Below are positions 10,508 to 20,720 of a stretch of DNA of 64,000 bases, one piece after another. A program made the position numbers and the translations under genes. The notes under the pieces were generated by a model that ran no database searches, was not told the origin of the DNA, and worked only from the letters and a program-made list of their open reading frames with translations. Position 1 is the first letter of the stretch; each line of letters starts with the position of its first letter. Origin of the DNA: Guillardia theta CCMP2712 (taxonomy: Eukaryota; Cryptophyceae; Pyrenomonadales; Geminigeraceae); assembly GCF_000315625.1 (NCBI RefSeq), contig NW_005434654.1, forward strand, positions 838,862 to 902,861, given 5' to 3'.

Positions 10508-12275
10508 ATGTCGGCAATGGCTGGAGCCCCGGTGCTGCTGAAGCAAGGATACATGCAGACGAAGAAGATGCTGGGATGGAACACAAGGTACTACAGGTTG
10601 CTCCAGGTCGCCACTGCTCTTGCCCGTCCATCGCTACCTGTGACAGCATTGGCAGGACTGCTTGTTCGAGTTCCCATCTCATGACTCCAAGACCCCGACC
10701 GACGAGTTTTCACTCTGTGATGGAACTATCGAAGATGCGTCCTGGGTAAAGAAGCCTGTTGAGTACGATTTGGTTGATCATGCGATGCCGTCAGGAGCTG
10801 AAGCTGGCAAACGCTCTGCGGGTCACCACAGAGTCCGGGAAAGTGTTCGTGTTTGTGTGCACAGATAGCAAGGTAGGTAGTCTACTTCTCTCTCTCTCTC
10901 TCGTCAACTGAGATGATCCGATCTTTGCCAGGAGCACCGCCAGTGGTTTGACGCCATCTACTACTCCACAACTCTTACGAGACTTGCGGAGTACGCTTCT
11001 CCTCTCACTGGGAGTTGGCTGTTTTACATGGACAAGGGGAAGTTCCAGAAGCACTGGTTTGTGATCAAGGATAGGTAACAAAGCATCGAATGTGAAGATC
11101 GCAATATGAGGCCCGTGTGTTTTACTTTCCAACAGTTTCCTGTTGTGCTACGAGAAGAGAGAAGACATGACTATGGTCAATGATGGGAAATTGACCAAAA
11201 GAAAGTTTGTATTGCCGTTGAATGGAGCTGTGAGTTTCCCACGGGACAGTTGCTTAAAGGTAGAGTTGACGGTTGTGGCAGGTGCTTGCGTATTACAAAT
11301 CACACATGCCATACTCGTTCTGTATCCAGATGTGGGTCCACGGAGAACTTAGGAGTGAGTTTGTGCTCGCTGCACAGAGCGAAGCGGTTATGCACGTCTG
11401 GATGGAGGTCGGTAGGGAGGCCGGGCAAAGACAAGAGGCTCATACCTCTGACAGGTCCTGTACACCTCCATGGGGAACAAGATCGAATATGCCGATGAGA
11501 GGGACGGCTCGAACTTACCTGCTGTGAGCGTGCTTGCCCTGACCCTCCTTGCTGTGACCTTGGCCAAGGTGACGGTTGCAACAAGCCTCGATGAGTTGGC
11601 AGCCAGTCGCACCCCGGTGAATCATTTCTTCGCCGCTGAGTAACATGGTCTGAATGCTGCTTCCTCTCCACCTAGGTACCATGCCGATCACACCCTGACA
11701 TGATTCGAGGCAAGCCGCTGCCGTCGAAACCAAAAGCAGAGACAAAAGGTTCGGACCCTTCAATTTGCCTCAACACGCTTCTCAGAAGAGCAACAGATGA
11801 GGACGTCCTCAATGCGGAGTGGACGGAAGAGAAGGTTCGACAGCAGAAAGATGGAAGGAATATTCCCAAGGCTGATGAGAACAGCGCTCCTACCAATGGA
11901 GCAAATACGGTAGTTGGTTCAATGAACATCTTGTCCCCTGATGCTGCTTATTGTAGAAGCATGACTTTCCTATGCCGAAAACCGAAGAGACACCAGGTGC
12001 GCTATAACCTACTTAGGCCACCTTTCTGACGTTAGAATCCAGACGTGCCGGCTAACGACGAGGGGTCGTTTCCGGAGACTCAACCGTCCATGCCTTTCTT
12101 CGGAGGCAATTCTTCGGACTGGAACCCTTTTGGTTCTCAACCATTGAGAGAAAGCGGAGGGACGCCAGGCAACGACAGTTGGAACCCGCTGCAATCCCTA
12201 TGGAGCCAGTTCGGTGGAAACTGGAGTAATTTGAATGCAGGAGTAACGGGGCTAAGGGACAGTGCAGGTGTGTGA
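10508..12275 (+). CDS. Tandem pleckstrin-homology (PH) domain protein
   Basis: Ten exons join in phase: 10508-10606, 10656-10745, 10795-10872, 10932-11074, 11136-11229, 11282-11407, 11455-11523, 11676-11909, 11957-11996 and 12043-12275, giving 401 residues. The first PH domain (residues about 9-110) starts LLKQGYMQTKKMLGWNTRYY and ends LRVTTESGKVFVFV...EHRQWFDAIYYS, with the C-terminal helix Trp in place. The second (about 118-230) starts GSWLFYMDKGKFQKHWFVIK and ends AAQSEAVMHVWMEVLYTS. The rest is polar, then Gly/Asn/Trp-rich with repeated WNP. This suggests a membrane phosphoinositide-binding adaptor; no enzyme domain is visible. Its 3' end faces that of SBPase, 175 bp away. Confidence 0.85.
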
Positions 12276-12450
12276 ATTTGCTTGATCTCTCTAGTCTTGT
12301 GGTCTGGCATAATTTGCCTCTCACCAGAAGTGAAATGAAGTTGGATGATGTGTACGGCTGGCATATCTGAAGATCGATAACGACAATCTTTGACTCGTAT
12401 AGTTGTTTGTTTGCTTTGACTAGTTCATGCAAGAGATACCAAAAATCTTT
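12276..12450. other. Convergent 3' intergenic region
   Basis: 175 bp between the stop codons of the PH gene (plus) and the SBPase gene (minus). It is AT-richer than the flanks and has no C-rich or GC-rich repeat block. Confidence 0.6.
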
Positions 12451-14035
12451 TTACTTGCCGAGAACCATCTTGTTGAAGAGATCGACCTCGTTGGCAGAGC
12501 CGAGGCAAGCAGGGGTACGCTGCAAGGCACGGAGATGAGCGAAGAAAAGAGTTCAAGATCTAGAGATAACAACCTGATCGACAGCCTCAATCTTGATATC
12601 AAGGCAGGAGTTGCCAGTGACGCCATCAGATGTCTTGCCTGCATCGCGCAAATCAAACGGCAACCCCGAGCATGCTCGACCAACCTCCAGCCTTCTCAAC
12701 GAGGAGGGAGAAGGGAGCGATCTCAAATGCGACGCGAAGCTTAGCAGGAGACTGTAGTGCAAGTTACATGCTGCATCATCATGGGTTCTGCAGCACCTTG
12801 GGGGAAGTGGGGTTGGCAAAGACTCCCATCTCCTTGGTGAAGTGCTGGTAGACGTCGGGGACCTGACAACCGTCAGTCAGCAACGGGAAGGCGAGAAGAG
12901 ACAATCTCAATGGAACTTACAAGTCCGCCCGAGTAGCGGAGGGTGTAACGCTTCTCCATCCAGTGCTTCACAAGGGCATCGTATCCAGCGTCCTCCTGGC
13001 AGCAGCGCAAGTTGGCAGGCGAGAAGATCTTCGAGTCCTGGCAACAGGTCAGCGGCTGCTCAGCCGTGTCGCCATGTCAGAACCTTCTTGATCTGGATCT
13101 TCTCGCGGGAGGCGATCCACTTGTTGCCAGCTCCGCAGGTGAACTCGTACACACCATCATCGCAAGCGACGAGGGCGGTGGTCCTGGGTCCGTAGAGCAC
13201 GACGATGGAAGTAACCTGGTCACGGCCGGTGGCGCCGAGCATGCCAGTCTTCTTGTCCCAGATGCCTAGCATGCACAAGTCAGCTAGAAGTAGAGGGGCA
13301 GGAGGAGCACAGCAGACGAATATCCTGCTCACCGATCATGGTTCCTACGGCCCAGTTGTTGTCAACGATGGAAGATCCATCAAGGGGGTCCCAGCAGATG
13401 GTGAAGCGACCGTTGGGGTTGGTCTCAACGAGAACAGGCTCCTCCTCGGAAGCAGCCTCCTTGACAACCTTGGAGGCCTTGGCAGCATCCCACATGATGT
13501 TGTCGGCGATCACATCAACGCCGAGCTGAACGTCGCCGAAGACGGAGTTCTGAGCGTCAGCAACAGTAACGAGGTTGACGCGGAGAGCTTCGGTGATCTT
13601 AACAGCAGCATCCAACATCTCCCGGGTAACCTGGCGAACTCCCTCGTCCTTCATCTTCTGGTTGAGCACTTCATCCAAGGTAGCATAGCTGTCCTTGGCC
13701 TTGGCGCTGGTGTAGAAGGAGGTGTGCGAAGCACCGAACCCCTCTGGCTTCGTCTCAGTGTTCATCTTGGTGGCAACCTGCTGGATCATTCAGAGCTCTC
13801 TCTTTGAACATCACATAATAAGCAAGAGACATGCCAAGCAAGCAGGGCGACGATGGCTCATTGAGAGAACACATGTCAAACAACTCACCACTGCTCCATG
13901 GCGGGCGACCCTGGACGCAGCCGGGAGGGACGAACGAGCAGGGGAGGCTCCTCTAAGAGAAACTGAGGGCACGAAGGCGGAGGAGGAGGCGATGACGCCG
14001 ATAAGGAGCAAGCTCCGCACAGGAAGGAACGCCAT
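12451..14035 (-). CDS. Plastid sedoheptulose-1,7-bisphosphatase
   Basis: Eight exons on the minus strand (13889-14035, 13333-13777, 13084-13265, 12921-13037, 12797-12862, 12685-12739, 12574-12638, 12451-12519) join in phase to 381 residues. The start MAFLPVRSLLLIGVIASSSAF is a signal peptide with cleavage before Phe, then a Ser/Arg/Ala-rich transit peptide, as needed to enter a complex red-derived plastid. The FBPase-superfamily metal site DPLDGSS is followed by SBPase-type blocks GRDQVTSIVVLYGPRTT, SKIFSPANLR, KRYTLRYSGGLVPDV and FEIAPFSLLVEKAGGK. The enzyme removes the C1 phosphate of sedoheptulose bisphosphate in the Calvin cycle. Class I FBPase was considered, but the YGPRTT and YTLRYSGG blocks favour SBPase. 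Confidence 0.9.
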
Positions 14036-14954
14036 GGCGGAGGCGGCGATGTTAGGTGACAGGGGGTAGGGGTAGAATAACGTGAATGATGGGGGTGATG
14101 TGCCCTAGGGGGGTACTATGATAGAATGACTTCCCTGACGCAAGAGAGCAAAGGTGTTTTTTTATTTTTCTTGGTAGTGATTAAATATTAATTTTAAGGT
14201 TTGTATTCTAAAAACTGTTTACTAAAATGTGTTCACACAGCAGTTCGAAGGGGCCAGACGCCCCCTCCCCTTACATGTACCACCCTTCAAGGTACCGGTG
14301 TCGAAAATACAAGTACCGGTACCTTTGTAATGATTTATGGGGGTAGTGGGACGATGGGTGACTGTCGCACGTTCGTGGTGGGTGGTAGACAAAGGGCGGA
14401 GTGCAGGGGTACATTTCACTGTTAAATCAAGGGGTGCTCGCGATAGAAGGGTATAATTGTGAATGTGACCTAGTGGGTAGGGTGGTAGACCTCTCGATAG
14501 GACGGGGGGTGACCGTGGTAAAGGGGAGGGGTAGTTCCTCAAAGATTTCATATGAGCGCTCTAAATAAGGGGGTGGGATAGTGACAAATTAAATGATGAT
14601 TGCAGGAAAATAAGACTTCATTTATCCGGCGGATTGCCCAGAACACAAGTTTGGTTTGTGGGACGGTGGTGAAATGAAGAGAAGGAGTGAAGAGGGGAGG
14701 AGAAGCTGATGAGAAGAATGGATGATCAGGGATCAATCAAGGTCTGAGACTTGTGTCCATGTTGAACTGCTTCCCTCGCATGTGAAGAGATCGTCCGCTA
14801 TGACTGGTGGTTACGAATCCGGGGAAATCACTTGCATACGACGCTCCTTTCGGGCACTGTAGCCTGTGTTTACGATATTGAATATCACCATGAAATGACG
14901 ACACGTTGGGCGACGGCTGAATTGCCCTAACACGAGGCTGGAAGCACCATAAAC
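14036..14954. promoter_or_regulatory. Divergent promoter region with GGGTAGGG-type tracts
   Basis: The region separates SBPase (minus) from the MATH gene (plus). It carries gggggtaggggtag (14062 on), ggggtactatg, ggtagggtggtag, gggaggggtag and related G-rich runs up to about 14580. After that comes ordinary sequence. No supported coding frame. Confidence 0.5.
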
Positions 14955-17900
14955 ATGTTGGGTTCAGTATTGAGCAAGTTCGGCGGTGGGATCGTCAACT
15001 CAATTTCTGATAAGGAAGAGGAGATTGTGTCTGAGAGCAGCACAACGATAAAATTTCATTGGAAGGTAGGTAAGCTTTCGTCCCTCGGCATGAGCAGTTG
15101 TGTTACCACCGAGTTCAAGACAGGCAAGAAAGAATACCAGCAGAGCTGGAGGATGAGCTTCTACCCTCAAGGCTTCTCGGACCCCGAGTCGACGAGCTTC
15201 TTTGTCACAAACTTAGGGTGCCTGGAAGGAACCGAGTCGAACACGGTCAGTGCGACGGTGGAGATATCGATCCTCAGACAAGCAGAGGACAAGCGGTCTT
15301 CCTCGAAGCAGAAGAATGCATCTCGAGCAGCATCGGCTCAAAAGGCAGCATCTAGACTGGCTGATGATCGATCCTCCTCCTCTGGGAGTTCAGTGATGTC
15401 GAGATCATCTCAGATGTCTGTGTCGAACAAGGCACGGTCGGTCGGAAACAAACCTGAGGGCTGGGGGATGGAGGTACAGATGGGGTTGTCGCGCAGGTTC
15501 TGTAAATCCTTCGACCAGGTGAATCACACCTACGGGTTTGAGAAGTTTGTTGATCGCGAGTATCTCTTCAACTTGAGGAATGGATTCCTGCTGGAAACGG
15601 CAAAGGATCAGATCAAGCCGATGGATGGAACCATCGTCGTTCGAGTGACTCTGTTCTGCATCATTGGAATCACCCTGAATGCTCCCGAGAAAATCAGCGA
15701 AATCAACCACAATGGATGGCAGCGCGTAGAGTGGACAATATCTGACTTCTCCCGTGTCTGTAGATGCTTTCAGAAGGATACAAAGCTTTCATCTCCCGAG
15801 TTCTCCTCGAATGGGTTGTGGACCATTGACTTGTATCCCCATGGCTACCGGATTGGAGACACAAACGATCAATGGATCTCCATCTATCTCCATGCAGTCC
15901 GAGATTACTTGGACAGGGTCGTCAAAAGAAAGTGCAGGTTCAGGATCGGGCTGAAGAAGCAGAACCCTATGCCGCAGGCCCTCTACGCCATTCTCGGAGA
16001 GACGGAGGACGACGATGTCTACTTCCCCAAGAGCACGATGATCACAAACATCTTCACATCTTCGAGCATGACCGCGGGCTACCAACATTTCATACCATTC
16101 AATACTCTCATCAAGGGAAGAGACTTGCACTCCGTCCTCCCAGCTGGGAAAAGCAAAGCACTTGCGCCCCAGCTGCTCAAAGGCCTAGAACGCGAGCTGG
16201 TAGCGGGTAAGTTTGACAAGGGGGGCTCAATCACGATTGTCGTGGACATCTTGATGATCGACTCTGTGGAGGGTCAAGTGCAGCAGATGCTGCAATACAT
16301 GCGACCGAAGAAGAAATCGAAACGACAACAGGCCAAGATGTTGCAATGGCAAGATGTTGAGATTTTCAAACAGTTTGCACAACAGACCCCCTGTTACTTC
16401 TGTGGCGAACAGTTTGCGCCGTCCGACTTGATCTCGTCTCCCAGCAGCCGAATGCCACAATTTGGTTATGAGATCGGGAGGGAACATGTGGTCGATACTA
16501 TCCTCGCAGAGGAGGACCCCAGCCTTGCGGTCTCGTTAGGCAGGATGGACATGAAAGCAAGCATGCAGAAAGTGATTTTTTCCTGTTGATTCTGTTACAT
16601 CCACTGTTTCTTACCAAAAACATAGATCATGACTCACTTTGACTTGCTCCAAAAAGTTCCTGGGATGCCATGTATGAGGAGAAGGAATATCCCCAAAGAT
16701 CCTTTTTTGGATATTGAACCTGAAGAAGTTACGGTCAGCTCTCTGTCGAGCAGGTTTCATCTTCTTGAATTGATCATGATGGTGATCGATGAGCATCTCA
16801 GAGCTGCAGCCAAGGAGATGCAGAGAAGCATTGAATTTGAAAGGAAATTAGAGGTGCTCTAGATTTCTCCCTGAGTTTTCTTCCATAATTTGTTCTGTGT
16901 CGGTTCGTATTTGTTGTTTGTGTGGATTATTGTTTCACAAAACAGATAGTTGTGTGTTGTATCAAAGCTCTCCAACTTACTTTTGTATATCAGGAGTTGC
17001 GTAAAGATGTCGAGGACTCTTTGTATTCCAAACCTGTTTGCTTCAAGGTTATCTCAAGCGGGTTACATTCGTGTTTCACGTTGACTTCATCAGTGCATCG
17101 AGCTTTGCAACGAGTTAGAAAGCTGCCCAACAATCGCAGCCGGCAATCTTTTTGAGGAACCTGAAGATGAGGTATCCAACTCGAAATCAAACACGAAAGT
17201 AAGAAGTATCTTGATCGCCGCGAGTCATCTCAATCTTCTACAGGACGATCAGCCGCTTTGGAGGCAGATGAAGGACAAAGTAGATTTGCTTGTTGCTGGC
17301 GTAGGCCTAGACCCGTGAGCCTGACATTTTCAATACTTGTGGTTGATGATCATGCCAAAGCAGAAACAACAAGTTAGCTCTTGCTCGCGGAGGAATCTAC
17401 GGAGAACCCCTTGAGCTTGCAAGATATTGTAGCGGCAGATTAGCCAATGCTGAAGAGGACGCTCTAACCGAAGTCTTCTGCGACGTCAGGTGTGTGGTCA
17501 TGGTGTTTGTGCCAGAACACAACCGAGTGATCCTGCCGGTTCTAGATTTGATCGAAATCGCAAGCAAGTGAGGGGAATGGAACGTTTGTTCTTCAGGGAG
17601 CATCGGAAGTATCGTTGCGTTGCGACAGGAAAGGTATCCTTGAGTTGCCGACCACCAGCAGCAACTGAGAGGAGATGAGGTCTTCTGCGAGAGCTGCATC
17701 CGCTTTCGATCTCCCCTGCCTGAGTTCAGTGAGAGGCCTGAATGTGCTCAAGTCTTCCCTGTCTGCTTTGAGGTGAGCACCTACCTTCACTACTTGTCGC
17801 TCTGTTTGACCACTTCCCTTCCCCTCTCTCTGTTACCTGTCCTCGCGCACTGAATCCTGTCAACAGGCATGGCGGCAGAGGGCGACCGAGCTCAACGGCA

Positions 17901-18050
17901 AGATCCTCGGCGTCACAGAGCAGAAGCGAGAGGAGGGAGGAGCATGGAGTCTCTTCGCGTCTTCTGGTCGACGGGTCGGAGTCGTCGTGCAGGTTTTCTT
18001 GCCATGGACCACCGATCCTTCTCAACCCCAAGCAGGGAGCGCAGGGTGAC
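14955..18050 (+). CDS. MATH/TRAF-like domain protein
   Basis: The first exon (14955-16571) encodes 539 residues with two regions resembling MATH domains: residues about 28-105 (IKFHWKVGKLSS, SWRMSFYPQGF) and about 250-340 (RVEWTISDFSRV, LWTIDLYPHGY). A basic Ser-rich linker separates them. The segment CYFCGEQF near residue 500 could bind zinc. Further exons fit in phase: 16626-16853, 16994-17047, 17094-17171, 17244-17314 and 17364-17567 (contains GVGLDPNNKLALARGG). Then the frame is hard to follow near 17640, where only a 25-nt GT...AG string could connect GKEHRKYRCVATGK-like sequence with QLRGDEVFCESCIRF. The last exon (from about 17870) ends at TGA near 18050. A TRAF-type protein-binding role is likely; the C-terminal part is unrecognised. 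Confidence 0.6.
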
Positions 18051-18633
18051 GACGAGGACGATGATGAGTCTCCTCTCCTGGACGCTGTGCGGAGGTGTTT
18101 GTCTCACCTCCTGTTATGGGGAGAGGCTGACGCATATGCTACAGCATCCCCTTTGTGGGGAAGGATTGGGCGGAAGGTGCTTCCAAATGGATGAGCGAGC
18201 AGTAGGGAGTGTAGAGCCATTGCTCGAACCTGTCGAAGAGAGGAGCGGGAGTTGTCGGGTTTGGAGCAGGAGAGAAGCGGAAGTTGATGTGAACGTCTCT
18301 CGTTCGCTGTCTCTTGCACTCCTCTGCTTGCTCTCAACTTTTGAACCGCCAACATCGATAAACCCTTTTGTCCGAGGGAAGTATCCCAGGGTTCGCCTTG
18401 GCACGCTCCATGAAAATTCCCGTCATTCTCACTTGCGGTTCTTGCAACATGCATGCATTCCGATCGTGGCAGTGAACGAGACGCAGAAACGACCAACGAC
18501 GAACAAATCACTGCAAACGTCGTTTTTTATGCGGAAAAAACTGCTGCTCAAAAGATTATGTACTCATGTCATGAAGCTTTTCTAAGCATGTCTTCCGGAG
18601 GGTGGAGGGAGGTAAGAAATAATACAGAGCTAT
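18051..18633. other. Intergenic region without a supported gene
   Basis: The 3' flank of the MATH gene. A second frame here (ending in LLWGEADAYATAS and KVLPNG*) is open from about 17870 to 18193, but it conflicts with the better supported last exon. Nothing else stands out. Confidence 0.4.
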
Positions 18634-19370
18634 TTACCAGCCCTGGTGCCTCCAGTTGTTGTATCTTGCCTTCATGGTGGCTCCAATGTTAACGGCAGAG
18701 TGGTACTCCTTGTCGCCCATGGCAATGGCGTTCTGGGAGGGGAAGAGGCCCAAAGACTGCAGGGAAACATCGCAAGTGAGTCACCTTGCGGATTTTGACA
18801 CATGCAACAGAGTGCAACAGGGAGAAGGAGAAGATATAGAGATATTGGTCCTCCATGTTCTAGCTTACAATGACATACCACATATCTACAGAGGAATTCG
18901 GGATTTGAAAAATCGATGGAGGATATGATCATGTTCTACAGGATTCCCCCTAACTCGATTCAAACTCATACTTCGGACAAGATTTAACAATGCTCTAACG
19001 GAGCGCATGAATGCTCTAACGGAGCGCATGAATGCCCTAAAGGAGCGCATGCAACAGCATGACAACTCGATCAACATAACATGACTGAAATGATGTCAGG
19101 TCGGCAACCAGTTCGGTACCATCGTAGTCACAGCCATTCTTTGCATTCTCGGAAGAACGCAGGAAGCATATCATCAACATTATGCTCTAACACACACAAG
19201 GAGAGAGGAGAAGTCGAGAGGAGCGATCTGTTCGCGCAGCAACCTGCATGGTGAGCTTCTCGGGGATGAGCTTGGAGAGCATGGCGGCACTTGCAGATGA
19301 CTCTTCCCCAGGGGTCACCAGGCAGGAAAGAGGACCGCAGTCATAGGTAGGGTAGAAGGTGGATGATATT
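18634..19370 (-). CDS. 3' part of an unrecognised gene (5' end not found)
   Basis: The last exon 18634-18756 (41 codons, SLGLFPSQNAIAMGDKEYHS through RYNNWRHQGW and stop) is preceded, over a long intron of about 490 nt, by an exon ending at 19244 that reads back through DCGPLSCLVTPGEE and MLSKLIPEKLTMQ. Phases agree. The upstream exon opens at an acceptor near 19370-19385, and no start codon was found before the GC-rich block at 19490. Either a 5' exon lies beyond that block or the gene has been cut off by it. The product is not recognised. Confidence 0.4.
18989..19051 (+). repeat. 21-bp tandem repeat, three units, inside an intron
   Basis: Three near-identical 21-bp units (tgctctaacggagcgcatga type). 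On the plus strand each unit would encode the heptad ALTERMN, in an open frame that ends with TGA shortly after. It lies in the intron of the minus-strand gene, so it may be only DNA-level repetition. Confidence 0.6.
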
Positions 19371-19479
19371 CTAATTGAGCTAATAGGTAATAACGATAAG
19401 GCTGCTAGGAGGACTCTAGCTCTTTATCCTGGTGCGGGCATGAACTCACATAACTTAACTAATTATCAGTGGAATGATC

Positions 19480-19625
19480 GAAATTACTAGCCGCGCCGGG
19501 CGGCCGGGCCGGGGGCGCCGGCCCGGCCCGGCCGCCCGGCCCGGGCCCCCGCTCAGCGGCGCCGTGGCACTGCGCCACCGCCCGCCCGTGACTGCACTGC
19601 GGCACTGTGACACCGAGCCTCAGAT
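19480..19625. repeat. GC-rich dispersed element
   Basis: Very dense ccgggccggggg / ccggcccggcccgg DNA followed by cactgcactgcggcactg-like sequence. It shares short strings with the blocks at 9.5-10.2, 22.45, 34.5 and 60.8 kb. Non-coding. Confidence 0.55.
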
Positions 19626-19874
19626 AAGAGAAGATGCCAAGAGCGGGTGTCGGATAAACAGATCATGACTCGCAGATAGGATAAGAGAAGAGAAAGTGAT
19701 AGCGAATTTGACTTTTTTCATTTCTTGGAGGCTTTGAGAAAAACTGAGTCGTGACTCATTTCACGGTCACCGGGTGGTTTCCCAAGATCATGCCTTGGGA
19801 TTTAACGAAGGATCAAAAACAAACAGGCAAAGATGAGAAGAATCAATGAAGGAGAATACAGAATTCCGGCTGTG

Positions 19875-20720
19875 TCAATTCACCTCTGTCTCTGCTACGT
19901 ATTGCATGTCGTCAATCTGCGGGATGAGACAACGAAATCCCGTGCTTGAAGAAGAATTGCTCCTGATGTGCCTCCCAGCAGAGAAATTTTCCATGTATTC
20001 AATAATCTCTGCCTTGAGATTTGCTGTCGTCTTGTTTCCGTCCTCTGCACAATCCTGGTAGTAGAGCATGCGAGTAACGTATTCTTCCTTCAGACGAGCA
20101 CCGAGCTCTGGATCAAGGGTCTTGGCGATCTTGCTGCTGATTTTGCAAATACCCGTTGCAGTCGCTTTGCTGAATCGCTCCAGTGCCTCGATGCATCTCA
20201 ACAAGGAGCTCATGGTCTTCAGTATGCCCTTCTTCCTTCCTATCTGAAACGACCACAACTTCTCGGCATCTTTCTCGCACTCTCGCTTCCTTCGCTTAAT
20301 ATCTTCAAGCACCGATCTATGGCATGCTTGTGCTGTGTCGACGTTGATACGAATCTTGCAGATCAGCTTGAAGCAGACCCCATCAAACCCGGTAGGAACT
20401 AGTTTGCTCAGACTAGTCCTACAAAGAGGGCAGGATGTACACAAGCCGTCCCCCAGGCTGGATATCAAACAGATCGTATGATACGAATGGCCGCATGATG
20501 TCATTGTCACGCTGGTTGATTTCCCCAATACATCGAGGCAAACAGGACACTCCGCCTCGCAATAGGTTTCCGAACGCTCGATTACGTCATTTGTATGATT
20601 TTCCAACAATTGACGTAAGTGAGCTTTCAGATCGCTGTAGCGTATCATGCCGTCCGCAAACTTGACATCACATTGCTCTAAACGAGTTAATTCTTCCGAC
20701 AAGAACTTGCCAACCGGCAT
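19875..20720 (-). CDS. RING-finger protein with flanking SPX-like segments
   Basis: 281 residues, single exon, started at the ATG giving MPVGKFLSEELTRLEQ; a longer upstream frame exists but lacks support. A RING finger (residues about 55-110) shows CPVC...CGHSYHTIC...CPLC. The N-terminal piece (GKFLSEELTRL, then IRYSDLKAHLRQLL) resembles the first SPX helices. After the RING, a Lys/Glu-rich helix (LEDIKRRKRECEKDAEKLW) and FSKATATGICKISSKIAKTLD resemble the later SPX helices with the KxxxK binding signature. SPX-RING proteins of plants and fungi are phosphate-linked ubiquitin ligases, but there the RING follows the SPX domain. The RING call is sure; SPX is an inference from motif shape. Confidence 0.6.
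   Translation of the reverse strand: MPVGKFLSEELTRLEQCDVKFADGMIRYSDLKAHLRQLLENHTNDVIERSETYCEAECPVCLDVLGKSTSVTMTSCGHSYHTICLISSLGDGLCTSCPLCRTSLSKLVPTGFDGVCFKLICKIRINVDTAQACHRSVLEDIKRRKRECEKDAEKLWSFQIGRKKGILKTMSSLLRCIEALERFSKATATGICKISSKIAKTLDPELGARLKEEYVTRMLYYQDCAEDGNKTTANLKAEIIEYMENFSAGRHIRSNSSSSTGFRCLIPQIDDMQYVAETEVN

Noticed and set aside
10303-10749. Plus-strand frame from 10303 overlapping the PH gene
   Set aside because: It reads through the PH gene's first intron in another frame and has no domain support.
14780-14830. tRNA-like string ggtggttacgaatccgg
   Set aside because: No matching acceptor stem, D arm or anticodon arm could be paired around it.
17870-18193. Alternative last exon of the MATH gene ending in KVLPNG*
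   Set aside because: It is open but out of phase with the preceding exon (VCFE, phase 0). The in-phase frame ends at about 18050 and reads well.
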